DNA of 64,000 nucleotides from Bryopsis sp. KO-2023 (taxonomy: Eukaryota; Chlorophyta; Ulvophyceae; Bryopsidales; Bryopsidaceae). Shown here piece by piece: positions 36,300 through 49,459 of this stretch; within the stretch, counting starts at the first letter, position 1, and every line of letters starts with the position of its first letter. The translations under genes were made by a program, and so were the position numbers. Location of the stretch: NCBI GenBank assembly GCA_030272585.1, contig BSYQ01000013.1, forward strand, positions 1,240,001-1,304,000, read 5' to 3'. Below the pieces are notes generated by a model. It had not been told where the DNA came from. It was given only the letters and a program-made list of their open reading frames with translations, and made no database searches.

Positions 36300-39200
36300 G
36301 TGGAGTCAAAATACAGTCACTTGTTTCTGGAAAAAAAACGTCTCAAACAACGAAACGCAAAAAAGATTAATACGGACACAGTCAACAACCATTGTCAGGA
36401 TAGCTCAGTGAAGCACCCTTGTTCCGTGTCCCCGATTGGCCGGGCCATCATCGACGACGGTAACAGGGGGGCGGAGAGCGGGACCCTCGAAAGAGAAACA
36501 GTGGCGAGGGGGGAAGCCAGCGGGTGGGACGGCTGCCAAAGTTTTTGTTCGTTCGTTCGCTCTTCTGTGTGTTTGTTTGTGTGTTTGTTTGTTCGTTCGC
36601 CAGCGGGAAAGACCGGTGTTGTTTGTTACGTTTGCTGCTTGGTAGGAACTTGCGCTCCGAACGTAAAACGAACGTAGTGCAGCAAACAGGGAGTGAGTTG
36701 AGACTTGCAGAAGCCTCGGCTTTTTCATAAGAGGCAGTCGCTGAGACCCGACGGAGCTCTTTGGGCAGAATGTCTTTGGGCGTTTTCCGACGCACGAAAC
36801 GTATAGATGTGGGAAAACCTCCCTTTTCTTTTTCCCCCTCCACAGAAATCTAAAACACTTTTTTAAGAATCAGAAATAGATGATTTTTATCCAGCATCCC
36901 ACAATCTTCAAGCACCTGAAAGGAATCTACAAAAATATATACAAAATCTAATGTACAAATTTTACCAAACAGCAGCAGTGCCCCACGCAGTCTCACCCAC
37001 ATCGCCCTTTTTTGACGCGGAGGGCGCGATATTCGTTCAGTTGTGCGTTGTTTTCTCACCGTTCGAGATCAATTTTTTGAGTAATTTGTTTCATCGAGGG
37101 TCTGTTAATAGCAAAAGCTGATCCAAATTATGAACACTCTCTGGAACCCTTTTCTTACATTCCAACTGTGGCATCAAGCTTCAGCCTGGGTTCGGGAAAG
37201 TAATTTTTTGTATCTTTTTTTCTTGTTATCCTCAGAAGGAAATCCATGCCGATTTGGAAGAAGCCAAGATAACTACTTCGGGTTTTCTGGCTGAAGAAAG
37301 GGAAGCCCTGCAAAAATAATAAGAGAGGAAGGAAATATGAAGCTGCTGAAAAACAAAGAAAACTTGCCAAAAAAAAACAAAAACAATGTTTGCTCGTGTT
37401 TTTTTTTTTTTTCCATATTTGAATCTCTGTGGGCCTTGAATAGGATTAATTTTTGCACAGGCAAGAGATGCTGGAGATTCAGGAAAAGGAACTGGAGCAA
37501 GAAGCTGTGAACAGAGCTCTCATTCTTCGGCAATCCTTTACATTCATGGCAGTACGATAAAAGGTCTTTTAACCCTTGGTGTTGTAATTGTACCATCTTC
37601 TGTGCTTGAAAAAGGAAAAGTTGAACTGCAAGCCAGGAGGGGGGGGAAGGGAAACAATTCATGTTTTCTTTCTGTGTGACAAAACCGGAGCCGATTAGAA
37701 TATGAGGTTATTACCAGTGAGGAGCGACGCTTGAATCCAGTAAAACAAATCATCAGCAGAACTTCAATCCAGAAATAAAATATGAAAATGGTTACTCTAC
37801 AGGTATCTCTGCAGTTATCTCAGTTATAATATATAAATGATGGCAAGTAAAACATGGAAAATCTCACGAAAAAGCATTCACGACACAAACACCACTGGCA
37901 TGCACCGCTACCACCAGCATCATTGCTTAAGAAAGTTTGTGTTCCGAGAATGAGGTATGACATACTTCAGCATTGACAGTCGCAGGTCCAGATTTGCATT
38001 CTGCCTGGTAAAAAAAAAGTTGACTATCGTGTCGATTTCTTCAGAAAGTTTCAAAAATTTTGAAGGGCAGCCAGATTCCAGTTGCTACTCTTTGAGCCAA
38101 CAAAACAGAAATTAAAATTCGATAATGCATTCCCAGTGGGAAATTCAAACAACAATCCATTTTTCTGTCGATCTTGCTCCACCTCCCAAATTTCTCACCA
38201 ACAAAGCCTTCCTCAAAATATTCCCTGCTTGGCTGCAGATTTACTCATCAAAATTTTGGTCAACTAGCTTTTCATTCCACACTGCTGCTTTCCCCATTCA
38301 AAAAAAAGGGCCAATTCTTTCTCTTCCTTGGCCTGGATATTAAAATATGATCAGCACTTCAAAAGCACAGTGCAGCCTGAAAACCTGAAATACCATCCCA
38401 AAGAATAAATAGGGGTTTCTGAGTAAGTGCAACCAAAGTTGGTACAAGCAAGAATAAGGCCTGAAAGAAATATGCGTTTCGCTAAAAGCGAAAGCATTGT
38501 ACCAACCGGAGCAGACATTTGAAAAATCCACTGTTTTTCCCCATTAAAAAGTTTCCAAGGTACATTAAGGTACCAAGAATCAAAAAGAAAAAAACACCCA
38601 AGTTGAAAAAAAAAAAGTTTTTTTTTATTTCAGTCGTCTTTCTTTCTTTTTTCTCCTCGTTTTCCTCCGGCTTCAGGTGGGTGCTCATGACCAAACATCC
38701 GCCAAATTTCTTGCGCAAATTGTTTTTATATACTGACGACCTACAAAGAGTGGCCTGGAACGGCTTGGCGGCCTCGACCGCACGGCTTCGCGGAAGGTTT
38801 GCAAGTTCTTGTGCTATTACGTTTTGCCAGTTCTTCGTTACGGGGTCTCCCCAAAGGTCGCTTCCTAGCCAGCTAAGTTTCTATGCCGTCATGTTTATTG
38901 CAGGAGATTCTCGAACAGCTGGACCGCAGGAAAACAGCAAGGAAACAGCTGCCCAGCTCGCGGAGACTCCATCGATAGCAGCGTGGAAGTGTTCAAGGAC
39001 CGAATCTGATGGACTGGGTGGGGAAGGCTGGAGTGTGGTCTCCCACAGCACGAAGCCACGCAAGCAACCCCTAGCTGAAGCATAGACCAAAAACTCCTTG
39101 GAGAGCGGATCCCGTCTCCGGAGTTGTTGCGCCCAGGTCGATGCCAGTCGGCATTCCCGTGAGATAGGCTCCTGTCGTCCCTGACGTCCCTGTGGCCCCC

Positions 39201-39702
39201 GATGCCCCCTCAAGGAGACGAAAATGGAGACTCCTTGCGTGGAGTGCCCTTGCGGTGGTCGCGTTCACCCTGTCGAAAGCTCATTCCCGTCGCTGATGCG
39301 ACGAAGTCTGGCGCGCACGCTGCATGCCAGAGAGAGAGAGAGGAAGTTAGAAGAGCTTCCAAACGCAGGGGGGGGGAACAGAGGCTGCTATGCAACCCCA
39401 GGTTGGTTCGGGTTTTATCCGTGCCGTGCGCGCGTAGTGGACACAAAGCCGGTACAGGTCAATTTCTGGAACTTCGCACCAATTTACTGCATGTCGGTCA
39501 AATTAAACGGAAAATTGGTGAGCCTCAGAGGTCGTGACAGACTGGCGGCAAATCAAACAGGAATTGGTCGATACCCAGTCGAATGGAGGTGGACTTGTGC
39601 TGCTGATCTTGTACAGGGGAAACCTCGCCAGCGTCGATAGAAGCGATGTTTTTCACGATGTTTTTTCCTTTGACTGGGTGCGGTTATATCTAGCAGACTA
39701 AG

Positions 39703-39767
39703 GCTGCACAAGACGAACGGAGTGGCCAACGACCGCGTCGTTGGCCACCCCGTTTGTCTTGTGTGGC
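39703..39767. other. 31-bp stem hairpin with 3-nt loop
   Basis: Left arm about 39703-39733 and right arm 39737-39767 pair along 31 bp with four G-T positions and no gap; core GTGGCCAACGAC / GTCGTTGGCCAC, loop CGC. The G-T positions pair in one RNA strand but would be mismatches in a DNA palindrome. No open frame uses the region. It could be a structured RNA, a processed small-RNA precursor or a decayed foldback element. Confidence 0.55.
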
Positions 39768-42257
39768 GATGCCACAGGGAGAACGAGCAGCGCAGTACTA
39801 AGAAGGCAGTAACGGTGTCCGCTTCCCTGCTGTTTGCAATCGTGATGACCTGCCGCCAGACAATATTGTTTTTTCCTTGGCAAAAAATCGCTTACAAAGG
39901 ATAGGTGCACAATTAACTGTGCAACGGCTTTCCCCTCTCCAAAAGCAAGCAAATGTAGTTCTTTTTTTTTTCAACCCTTCATTAATTCTCTTTGCCCCAG
40001 CGACAAATTAAAAACCCAATTAGCAAAAACCAACACGGATCAAAATACGACCATTCTTTTCGACACGCAAGCAAAAAAAAAACACAAGAAAAAAAAATTC
40101 TTGTTGTGGAACACAAGACACATGTCAAAATTGCCACATAAAACCTCCCCGACCAAACCTCTTCTAGAAAACCATTAGAAAGACCTCACCCCAACACAGC
40201 CAGAAAAATACACAGTGACTTTCTTTTTTTTTCGGTTATATTTATGAAAGCATCAAATATAAAACATAAAAAACACATGGAAGGAGAAGGGAAAAACAAA
40301 GATGCACCACTTCCACCCCAAACCCCCCTGGCATTGACATGACACACCTCCTGTGTGAACCCCCCCCCCCCCCTTTCTTTTTTCTTCCCACTTAAAAACA
40401 CTCTTGCCTAATATTTTGTTTTCTTGAAACCCCCAACCAGAATCGTTTGTTTTCTTTTCGCTTGGTCCAGAAACTCACACTCACACGAATTTTCCAACCC
40501 CACAGAAAAAGGGAGAAAAAGGGTAACCCGCCCGCTCCCCCCTTGTTTTTCTTCCTCCATGTGCACCAAAACTAAGGGAAATTACATCCACATCCACCCT
40601 TCCAGCCCCTTTTCTCACTCCCCCCCAGTTTTAACCCCCGGTTCGTTTTTCATACACCATCAATTCCAGTTTTTTCTTCCTCCCCCCCCCCCCCCTAAAT
40701 ACCCCATAAAATATTCCAAAAAGAAAAAAAAACTAGACATCACCACCACATTCCCTCAACACCGAGACATTATTTTTTTTGGTACATGAAAACCAGTCGG
40801 AAACTTGCAGCCTTTCTCCTCTCCATCACTTTTTTTTTTTTTTTTTTTCGGAGAAAAGAAGATTCTGTGCGCACACTCCCCCCCCCCCCCCTTCCTCGGA
40901 AAGAGAAGGGGTTCTGGCCTAGTCAAAGCATCCGCCATTCCTCTGGCCATACTCAAAGATAGGCCTCGAACCTCTAGTGTTCTTTCCCCTCCTTTTTTTC
41001 TTCTTTTTTCTTTTTTTTTGGGGGGGGTCTGACAGGCAGCAATGTGTCGACAAATTCCTTGAAAGAAACACCCCCCCAGAAAGAGACTGTTCCCTTTGTT
41101 TGGAAAGGCGGGGGGGGGGGGGGCAAGATCTCCTCTTGAAAGGAGGAAATGCAATTTTTTAAAAGGAATGTATACTATCATTTCTTCTCCTTCTAAGGGC
41201 AAAAAAAAATAAAATCCAAAGATAGAACATTACATGCCGGAATAAACTTCCCTCCTTCCCACTTCCAGCCTCCCCTCCCCCAAAAAAAGATAAAAAAAAA
41301 ATATCAAGCAAAACCTCGCATGCACGATTTCAACATTATTTTCTTTTTGTTTTTCAAATTTCTTCAAACCCAGCACAAGGGGTATTAACAACGTGTAGGC
41401 ACCATTCCTTTTTTTTTTTTTTTTTTCAAACCTTTCTCATCAGGTTCCCCCCCCCCACCCCTCCAATTTTTTTTTCTTTCATTTTTCTGGAAACCCTCAA
41501 TTCTACGAGTACAAGGCCATGCTTTCAACGTTCTGCTCCATTTCTCACCAAAAAATAAATAAATACAATATTTATATTTTTTAAATGGGGGGGGGGAGGG
41601 GGGAGGGAGGTGGATTTCGAAAAGAAAGCAGGAGAGGGCAATGGACCAAAATTTCCCATTTGTTTTTTTCCTCTTTTTTTTTTTTTTTTCTTTCCCTGGA
41701 TCCTCCCAGCTGTGCTCTCATGTGAAAAGATAAAATTTTAAAAAGAAATATTAGATGTACTCCTGTACATCATTCAAAACTGAAAAGATTTTCTTTTCTT
41801 CACTGTTTTTTTTCTGTTTTTTTTCTTTCTTTGCAGTGGGAACATTTGACTTTTTTTTCCCCCTTTGTTCCCCTTTTCACAATTTTTCCCAAGAAGGAAA
41901 CAAAAAACAAAAAAACCAGCCAGATGCATCCGTGGAAATATGTGTGTATGTATATATATCTATATATTTTTGTAGTTGTTTTTTTCCCCCGGATAAAAAA
42001 CAATAAAAATCGATCGATCGATATTTCATTGCCAACCCTCCTTGCTTTTTGATTTTTTTTTTTGTTTTTGTGAAATCTCTTGCTTTTCAAAAAAAATCTA
42101 CCTCTGGGTGTCCCCCATCCCATTCCTGTTGTGTTTTAAACAAAAAAAATGAAAACCCTTATTTTCTATCACCTCAGTTTTTAGTTTCCCCCCAAAAAAA
42201 CAAACAACCCCCGTTCCCAAGCAAACCACAAGATCTTCTCCCTGAGATCTTTTCCTC

Positions 42258-45200
42258 TCAAGTCTGACCTGTGACTGGCACATTTTGGGGACTCTGTTTC
42301 CAAGGGGAAGTGGGAATCCCACCCCCCCCTCGCTTGCCCTCATTTTCCCCTGAACCTGGGGGAACAAAAGGGGCTGCGTTCGGATTCATTACACGAAACG
42401 GGGCTGCAAAGGGGTTCAGCCTGAACTGATGGCTAGGGGAGGCCGCAGACCCTGTCGGGGACATTCTGGAGCTACCCCTGGTGTCTTCCGAAAACCCTCT
42501 CCTATGCCCAGGGGGGCGTTTCGGCACACCCGGACCTCGACCTCCCCTGGTAGAATTGTTCTCCGATCGACCCCTGCCACCACCACCACCATTTCCACGT
42601 TCGTCGAAAGAAGCACCGCGACGGCTGTATGCTCGGCTTTCCTTTCGATCCTCTCGTGGAGGGGGCGACGTTCGAGAAAAGGAGGGGCGTCCTGTCAAAT
42701 GTCGACAAAAAAAAAGGTTGAGAATTTCTTCTTGTGTCGTGGATTGCTGCTGCAAAATGTGTGGAAAGTGAAGAAAAAGTTGGATGTGTCGGGGAAACTT
42801 TTACAAACTGCCCATTTCGACTGTGTGTTAAATAAAATCGTTTTTTTTGGTTTGTTTTTTTCATAGTTTTAAAGCTCATCTTATAAATAAAAATAAATAA
42901 ATGCCGAAAAAAAATAAATGTCGCCGTAAGAAAGGCACCGAAGACTGCCGAGCGATTTCTATTAAACCGCACTACTAACCACCCACATAAACATCAAAGA
43001 AAAAGCCCAACCCCCCCCCAAAAAAAAATTCCACTGCTGGACTCACTTGGGGCCTCGTCCCATTGGGAAGACCTCCGTCTGTCATCGAACGAGGCTGCCC
43101 TTGCATGCGAAGGCCTGCCCCGTTTTTCCTCCTTGTCCATGGATGCGTTCCTCTTGGTGGTGTTATCGCTGTCCCATCTGGACCCTCGTTGGCCTGGACC
43201 CCCCCCTCCTCCTCTGGACCCCCTTCTCCGATGACCCCCCCTCCCTCCCTCGCTTTTCCAAACCTTCTCCGGCATGCGATCAGACCGCTGGAAACACACG
43301 GACAAAGACAAAATTCCAATAAGCATGCTTGTTGGTTTTTCCAACATTCTTGCCCTAAGGTCCGGTGTGCAAAGGCTGTCGATACGTTTTTTTAAACACC
43401 TATAAGAGGAGAAATATGACATTACTAATTGGAGCTTGTGTCTTACCATGCCACCTGGGGATGTCAAAGTCTCGTCCCTGGACTTTCGGCTGGCCCTGGT
43501 TTGTTTTCCCACTTTTCGGCCCCCTCTAGCAACTTTCAGCTGCTCTCGAGACACCCCTTGCGGCAGCCTATCTTCTGGGGGAGTTGCATCAAAATCTCTG
43601 TCCAAAAAATCAAGCAAAAAAAAGTATAAAAAAAATGCAACAGAAAACTTGGTGAAAAAATGATGTAGCTAGATATATATATATGTATATATATTACAAT
43701 ATCAAAATCATCTTTTTCTTCTGATTATTTTCACTCCACTCCCCTCCCCTTGTCAGAAAAACAAAAAAAAAATATAAAAAAATAGTTCAACAATGTAGCA
43801 ATTGGGCTCCATCAGACCCCCTCTGGTGAAAACCAAATATTACTAATCCCATATGTACATTTTTTTCCTGGGCACTTTTTTTCCCTGAGGGCAAAACAGA
43901 ATATCAAATTTGTTGGGTTTTCAAAAATGGGTGTTGTATTCGATCCACCACCGCACCCGTGACTCATCGACACACTCCTACGATTTTTTTTCCTTAATTT
44001 CTTCTCCCTCGGTTTTTGCTGAGTCTCCCCATCCCCCACAAAATGCTCCTCGCTTTTTCGCAGACCCCCTCTCAATATTTTCTTGCCTTTACCCTGCTGT
44101 TTATAACAACGACAGCACTCAGTTTTGAATTCTTTTTTTTGTTTTTAATTGAACCTTCAGAGGGAAATATATCTTTTTGCACATATGTCCAGTCAAATAT
44201 CAACGAAACAGAAGAATATGCCCAATGGATTCAACAGAAATACTAGCTTTTTTGGGAAAAAAATTTGAGAAAGATGGCGGACGAACGACACCTAATTACT
44301 AAACCCCATTGAAACCATTATTATTTTTTGCGCATCCACAACAATTAACAAAACAAAAAAAGTAGAAATGGAAATATAAAAAAAATCATCCTGTGAAATA
44401 TGAAGCACTGTTGTCACTCCATGACCCCTCAAAATCGCTCGTTCTATTTACAGTATGAGAATTTTCCTTATCGAGTTTTTTCTAGAGTACAAACTGCCCC
44501 CCCTCCCCCCCCCCCAAAAAAAAAGAAAGGAAATTCACCATTGCTCATGATCATCCACAATTGCATTCATTTTACCTTTCTAGGTGCGCTTTTTTTCCCA
44601 CCATCATATCCCTTCTCCAGTTCTTCAAACTTGTCATGCTTCCATTTCGGCTCTCGGCGCCTTCCACCCCTCCCTCTACCCCTGCAGCAATAAAACATCA
44701 TTCAATGAAATATGGACAGGAAAAAATACAACTCCTCCATCTTCTGAAAACCCTCCACAAAAGCAGGTTTACCAAAAAAAAGCCATTTCCAGAAACACTC
44801 CCTGAGCCCATCCTGAAATTGTCACACTTTTTTCTCTTTTTCTTTTTATTCTCCTGCGACACCAAGCAGCACCCGGATTCCGCAGCGCCACAATAAGGCG
44901 TTTTCACAACAGGGTTCCCTAGTTCCTACGAAATCAAACTCGAACATCCTCTCCATCCGCGGCCCGAGCATCCGCACCCGTCCCTCACCTTCCCCTCCGC
45001 GCCTGGTGCTCGAATCTATCGTCATGCAGATAAAACGCGCCCGCTCTCGGGACGTCAAACGGTTCTCTGTCCGGTCGAGGCTCGCTGCCGCGTCGTTCCA
45101 CCAACCTCAACTCGCCAGACCCGCCATTCTGCGTGATTTCCCTCAAGAATTCGTCATCTTCCTCCTCGTCGCTATCCCCTTCCAGCATATCCCCCCAGCT

Positions 45201-45515
45201 TTCTCGCTTGCGATGTCGTCCGAGGGTGGCACCCCATTCCCCACCTCGAGCTCTGCTCGCGCCAGGGCTGGCGGTGTCCAATCCCCCCTCGCCCTCGGCT
45301 CCTCGAGAGTGGTTGGCATCGCCCGGTGCGTTCGAATCCACCGCGTACGCACCCCAGCTGCGTTGCCTTACCAAATCACCCCCATCCACCCCCCTCTCGT
45401 CATCCTCCGAATCCGTTTCGGTAAACTCGACGGACTCTTGATCCGAATCGTTAGCAGAACCCTCGTCGTCCGTGGCGCAATCACGCAAACCGAACTTAAC
45501 CCTTTCCTCCTCCAT
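42258..45515 (-). CDS. CASC3: CASC3/MLN51/Barentsz-like exon-junction-complex protein
   Basis: Core subunit of the exon junction complex, which binds eIF4A3 on spliced mRNA and affects its transport, translation and decay. Exons: 44989-45515, 44576-44681, 43447-43597, 43047-43287 and 42258-42691, read on the minus strand. The 527-nt first exon is acidic (DSEDDE, EGDSDEEEDDEFLREI) and ends in FDVPRAGAFYLHDDRFE, the start of the Btz/SELOR motif as in plant MLN51; the next exon continues with RGRGGRRREPKWKHDKFEEL. Later exons are Arg/Gly/Ser-rich (ASMDKEEKRGRPSHARAASF, RRGASFDERGNGGGGGRGRS) and end NVPVTGQT. Phases agree except between 44576 and 43597, where one linking exon is needed; 43.93-44.10 kb holds a candidate (LRGGLRKSEEHF). 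Low-complexity tails are usual in this family. Start is the first Met of the open exon. Confidence 0.85.
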
Positions 45516-47641
45516 TGCACCCCTCTCTCCTTATCGATTCTTTTCTTCCTTTCTTTCCTTTCTGTAACTCACTCCCTCCTCGAACGTCTGTTTTTTTTCT
45601 TCTCCTTTTTTCCAAACCTATCCCGAGTGCGTTTCTTTCCTTGAGAAAAAACACCCTCAAAAGAAGTTTATATGTCGCCTTTTCGGAAATAGCTTGCAGC
45701 ACCGTGTGCGTTGGTTGGTGTTGTTCCTCTTTCCAAGCGGTCGTCGTCCAGCTGTTACAAGAATTCGCAGTGACGAAAATATGTCGCTCAATGATGTGGG
45801 GGCTGACGGGGGGGGGGGAAGGTCGTTCGATTATGTAAACGCGTGGTGTTTCGAATCGGTTCTTGACTACACCGCCTGGGCGTCGCTTCGTGGAGGATGG
45901 TGTTGCGGGTGCAGCCTGAAACTGAGCTCTCCATGACTGTCATGCCAGCGAACAGGTGTTTATGAGGTGGTGGTTGGACTTCAGAAGAACAGCAAACGCC
46001 AAATCTCTCACAGTGCACTGGAAACGGTGTCTGGACTTGTGGAGGTGCACACAGCAACATGGCATAAACTGGTTTTACGCTCCTTTCGACCATGGAAAGG
46101 AAGATGCACCATGATTGAACAAGGGAGGGTGGGTGTGTTTTAACGATCTTTCGCAAAGAGTCCATCAAAACGAGCTGTCCAAAATAGGCCAAGCGACCAT
46201 TCACACAAAGAAGCGTTCTTTACATGGAAAAAACTTCTATCATTGTGCGCGCACACCATCCCAAAGAAAGTAAGTCATTGGTGGGTAAGGGGAACCTTTT
46301 ATATATAAAAATATATATGCAAAGATATATATCCTCATTGTTAGTTCCCCATCGCTCTCCACCACAGCGTTTGCACTCATATCGGTGCAAACCCCCAGTT
46401 CAACAGAAGAATAATGTTCATTAGAAGTTCATGTCTTTTTTTTCTTTTTCTTTTTCGACCCCTCCCTCTGCCCGAATAAAAAAAAAACACCCTTTCTCTT
46501 TTTACACCCTTTTTACATCCCCATCCCTCCCAATAGAAGAGAAAAAAAAATTATAAAGCAACTCTTTCACCACAAAGGTATTGTATCGTGTTTGCGATAG
46601 CTTTCCACTTAAATCGCCGCTCCTCTCTCTCTCTTTTTTTTAAAGAAAACAATGGAAATTTTTTCGCTCATAATTCCGTCCAAAGAACAGACACCACACG
46701 AAACCCTGTTTGGATTTTTTCTCATCATAATTCCAAATCCAAAGTTTTTTTCAACCAGAAAACCCACCCGCTTCAACAACCACCCCATTCTCTTTCCCTT
46801 TCTCAGCAAGAGGAAAAGAAATCAGGCCAGGATCAACAATCCTTTCAGTGGTCTCACTCTTTTTTTTGGTGTGACCTCACTCTTTTGCCACATTCCTATC
46901 GCAACCCTTTTGATTCAACCCCTCTTGATTTCCCCTTAACTCTCGGGTTTTGAGCATCTCTCTTGGACATCTGATTCACAGGAACTCTCATTTCAAAGTG
47001 TATGCAAATTCTACACTATTAAGTCCCTTCCAACAGAAAAAAAAAAAAAAAAACCAATAAGAATAGGACTGGTATCTCCAGCATTTCTTCCCCCCCCCCC
47101 CCCATCCCTTCCCTCCCTTGAATTTTTTTTCACGAAAGCTATCGTCACAGCTTTAATTGTTTTGCCATAAGGGATCGTCTTGCTCGATCCCTTCCCCCAG
47201 ATGCGGTTTTCTTTTCGAAAAAATAACCTCACCAGATTTTCTTTTTTTTTTCAGCAATAGGAAACCACCCACACATCGAGATTCGGCCCCAAATTTCCAT
47301 CCTCTCCTGTTTTTTTTTTGTTTTCTTTTCCTTTCTGATCTGTTTTTCTTTTTCTCTTCCTATCTCTCTCTCTCTCTCTCTCTCACTCACTCTTTTTTTT
47401 TCACTCAAATAGACATCCATTTGACTTTTAAACGGATGCTCCTTTTGGGGGGAAGGGGTCCTTCTTCATTTCAAAAACCAAGAATAGATTGATAGTATAT
47501 GAATTCCATATATTTCCCTTCCCCTTCCCCCCTTCTTTTTTTTTTTTTTTTTTTTTTCCTTTTCCAGCACATTCGTAAATATATGATACACAATTGGTAC
47601 TATTTCCACCCAACTTCACCCCACCCCCCCTGTTTTCAAAT
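45516..47641. other. 5' flank of CASC3-like gene and intergenic
   Basis: No gene recognised. Pyrimidine-rich, with a CT microsatellite near 47365 and C runs near 47090. A 138-codon minus-strand open frame at 45788-46204 has no known motif. Confidence 0.4.
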
Positions 47642-49459
47642 TCAAGCTCCTTGGTAATTCAAACTGAAATTTCCGTCGTCCATGGATCCATCGACGGATT
47701 CGTCATCGCTGCATCCCAAAAGGTGCGTGTCTATGGCTGACACCAGCTTTTCTTTGTTGGCTCCGCTGAATCGGTGGGCCTCCTTCCCGTCGGAGAACAG
47801 GAAAAACGAGGGAGTAGTCGTCACTTTCATCTTCATCATCATTCTCTGAAAAAAGTAAGTCGAAAAAAAAAAATCAGAAAAAAGAGCGACCCTTTTATAT
47901 CTTTACTTCTCCCCCACCTTTTTTTTTTTTTTTGGGAGGGGGGGGAGGGGGGGGAGGGGCTGGCCAACTTAAGTATGCCTTTTTGTAAAAAAAGAAAAAG
48001 AATAAGCAAATTGGCTGGATCATCCTAGACGCACCCTACCCAAACCTTACCCGAAACCCCCATGTGGAAAACTTTAAATCTGTCACTTCGAACGAGGCTT
48101 GAAAGAGTTTTGATTTCTTTTAAGAACAGCACCTCGAGCAAACAATTCCACATCAGATGAGAGCGGTGCACAGAGAAAAATCTGGATTAAAAGTAGACCC
48201 ATGTATTCTCTTTTCCAAACTCACCCTAGTCTCAGTTGATTCATCCCCGGTTACTTGGGCAAAGACCACGTCCGGATATGCACCTGCAATCCTTGTAAAT
48301 TTGTTCCGGAAAGCCTGCATAGAGCAACAAAAACAAAAAAATCAAAGTCAAAAAATATTATGTAAAAATAGAAAATAACTATCTCATGATCATAAATAAA
48401 CATGATATTAAATAAACATGATATTAGAATATCTCATGTTAATTAAAAAAAAAACTTAATCCCGTGCCCTCGAGAAACTTTGGAAAGACCCTCTCGCACA
48501 TACATCTGTTATATTTGCATGGCACAAAGGAAGTGGAGTATTTAATTCCTTCTCTGCATTTTTTTTAGTTTAAAAGAGTGGTAGACATAACAAAACAGAG
48601 AAAAATCGTCGTGACGCCTCCACCATGAGTTCTAATCATTCAACAGTGTTATCCGTTTTCCTTCATTTTTTTTTTTTTTCCTAAATTAAACACAGCCAAT
48701 ACCTGTCTCAGGATGATATGTATATTCTTTTTCTTATATTTTCCACAAGCAAGCATATTCAGTTGTCAAAAACAATTTTTGCGGCGTTCAAATTTACTGT
48801 GAGAGAGAATCTGGATTTAATAAATAAAAAGAATAATGAAATACCTTGCATGGGCGGCACGCCCTGGCCTTGCATTGAAGCACCACCATTTCTTCTGATT
48901 TCAATAATTCCTCCAGGTCTTCCGGAGACTCAACCTATGAAAGCAAAAACTGGATGAGTCATAAAACAGAAGAGATGGAAACTCATCCAATCGAAATACC
49001 ACATCAAAAAAAAATCCAACCAATCCTCATATCCATGCAGAATTCACATAATTCTTTTTTGCTAAGATTTACCACACATTGGTTGGATGCTCCAACAAAC
49101 TCGAAACCTAAATTTCTTCGAACAACGGAGGTCACTCGGCTCCGGTTTTTGGAGAAAAAAAACCGAGTTGTGTGTCCAGAAACGAGAAAGCCAACTTCGA
49201 CTCTGACAGGGAGTGTTGAATCTCTTCGTACCGTCCTGATCGCTTCGTGGGTCGATAAGTCGATCGACTCCGCCAAGGCACGCGCGGCGACCGAGCTCGA
49301 ATGCAATCCATCCCTACAACCTCCCCCGATTTGCACCCCCCCGTTCCTGGAGAGGATTCGCTCCCCTCGCGGTGCGTCGCCGATTCGCAACGGCCTTGCG
49401 TTTTGCCTGACACCGACGAGGCCCACCAACTGGGAGGTTTGAATGGACGAGCCGAGCAT
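47642..49459 (-). CDS. Thioredoxin-like protein with N-terminal presequence
   Basis: Four exons, 49073-49459, 48845-48934, 48225-48314 and 47642-47845; all phases agree and give 256 residues. The first ~128 residues are Arg/Ser-rich with few acids near the start and no fold I know; by length and composition this looks like an organelle (probably plastid) presequence plus linker, an inference. The thioredoxin fold follows: ESPEDLEELLKSEEMVVLQC, then the active site ARACRPCK (CRPC in place of the usual WCGPC), YPDVVFAQVTGDES, the cis-proline strand KVTTTPSFFLF, and SDGKEAHRFSGANKEKLVSA. It ends with an acidic tail SDDESVDGSMDDG. The CxxC is intact, so disulphide exchange is expected. It resembles plant plastid atypical thioredoxins (CDSP32/ACHT-like), but I cannot place it in one subfamily. 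Confidence 0.85.

Larger units (their letters stand above)
36151..42257. other. Gene-poor stretch, mostly UTR or intergenic
   Basis: No gene I can support. Weak signs of coding on the plus strand at 37231-37315 (HADLEEAKITTSGFLAEERE), 37461-37550 (EMLEIQEKELEQEAVNRALI) and near 37690-37785 (RLEYEVITSEERRLNPVKQI) could be exons of a coiled-coil protein, but phases do not join. 38881-39268 on the minus strand has a short Gly-X-Y-like run (GASGATGTSGTTG). 39.9-42.2 kb is pyrimidine-rich with many C and T runs and probably includes the 3' UTR of the CASC3-like gene. Confidence 0.4.

Noticed and set aside
37231-37785. Coiled-coil gene on the plus strand
   Set aside because: Three stretches look coding, but no GT donor joins the first before its stop and the phases of the others do not fit. 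Kept only as a remark in the gap entry.
38881-39268. Collagen-like minus-strand gene (GASGATGTSGTTG)
   Set aside because: The Gly-X-Y run is only a few triplets, with no signal peptide and no matching exons.
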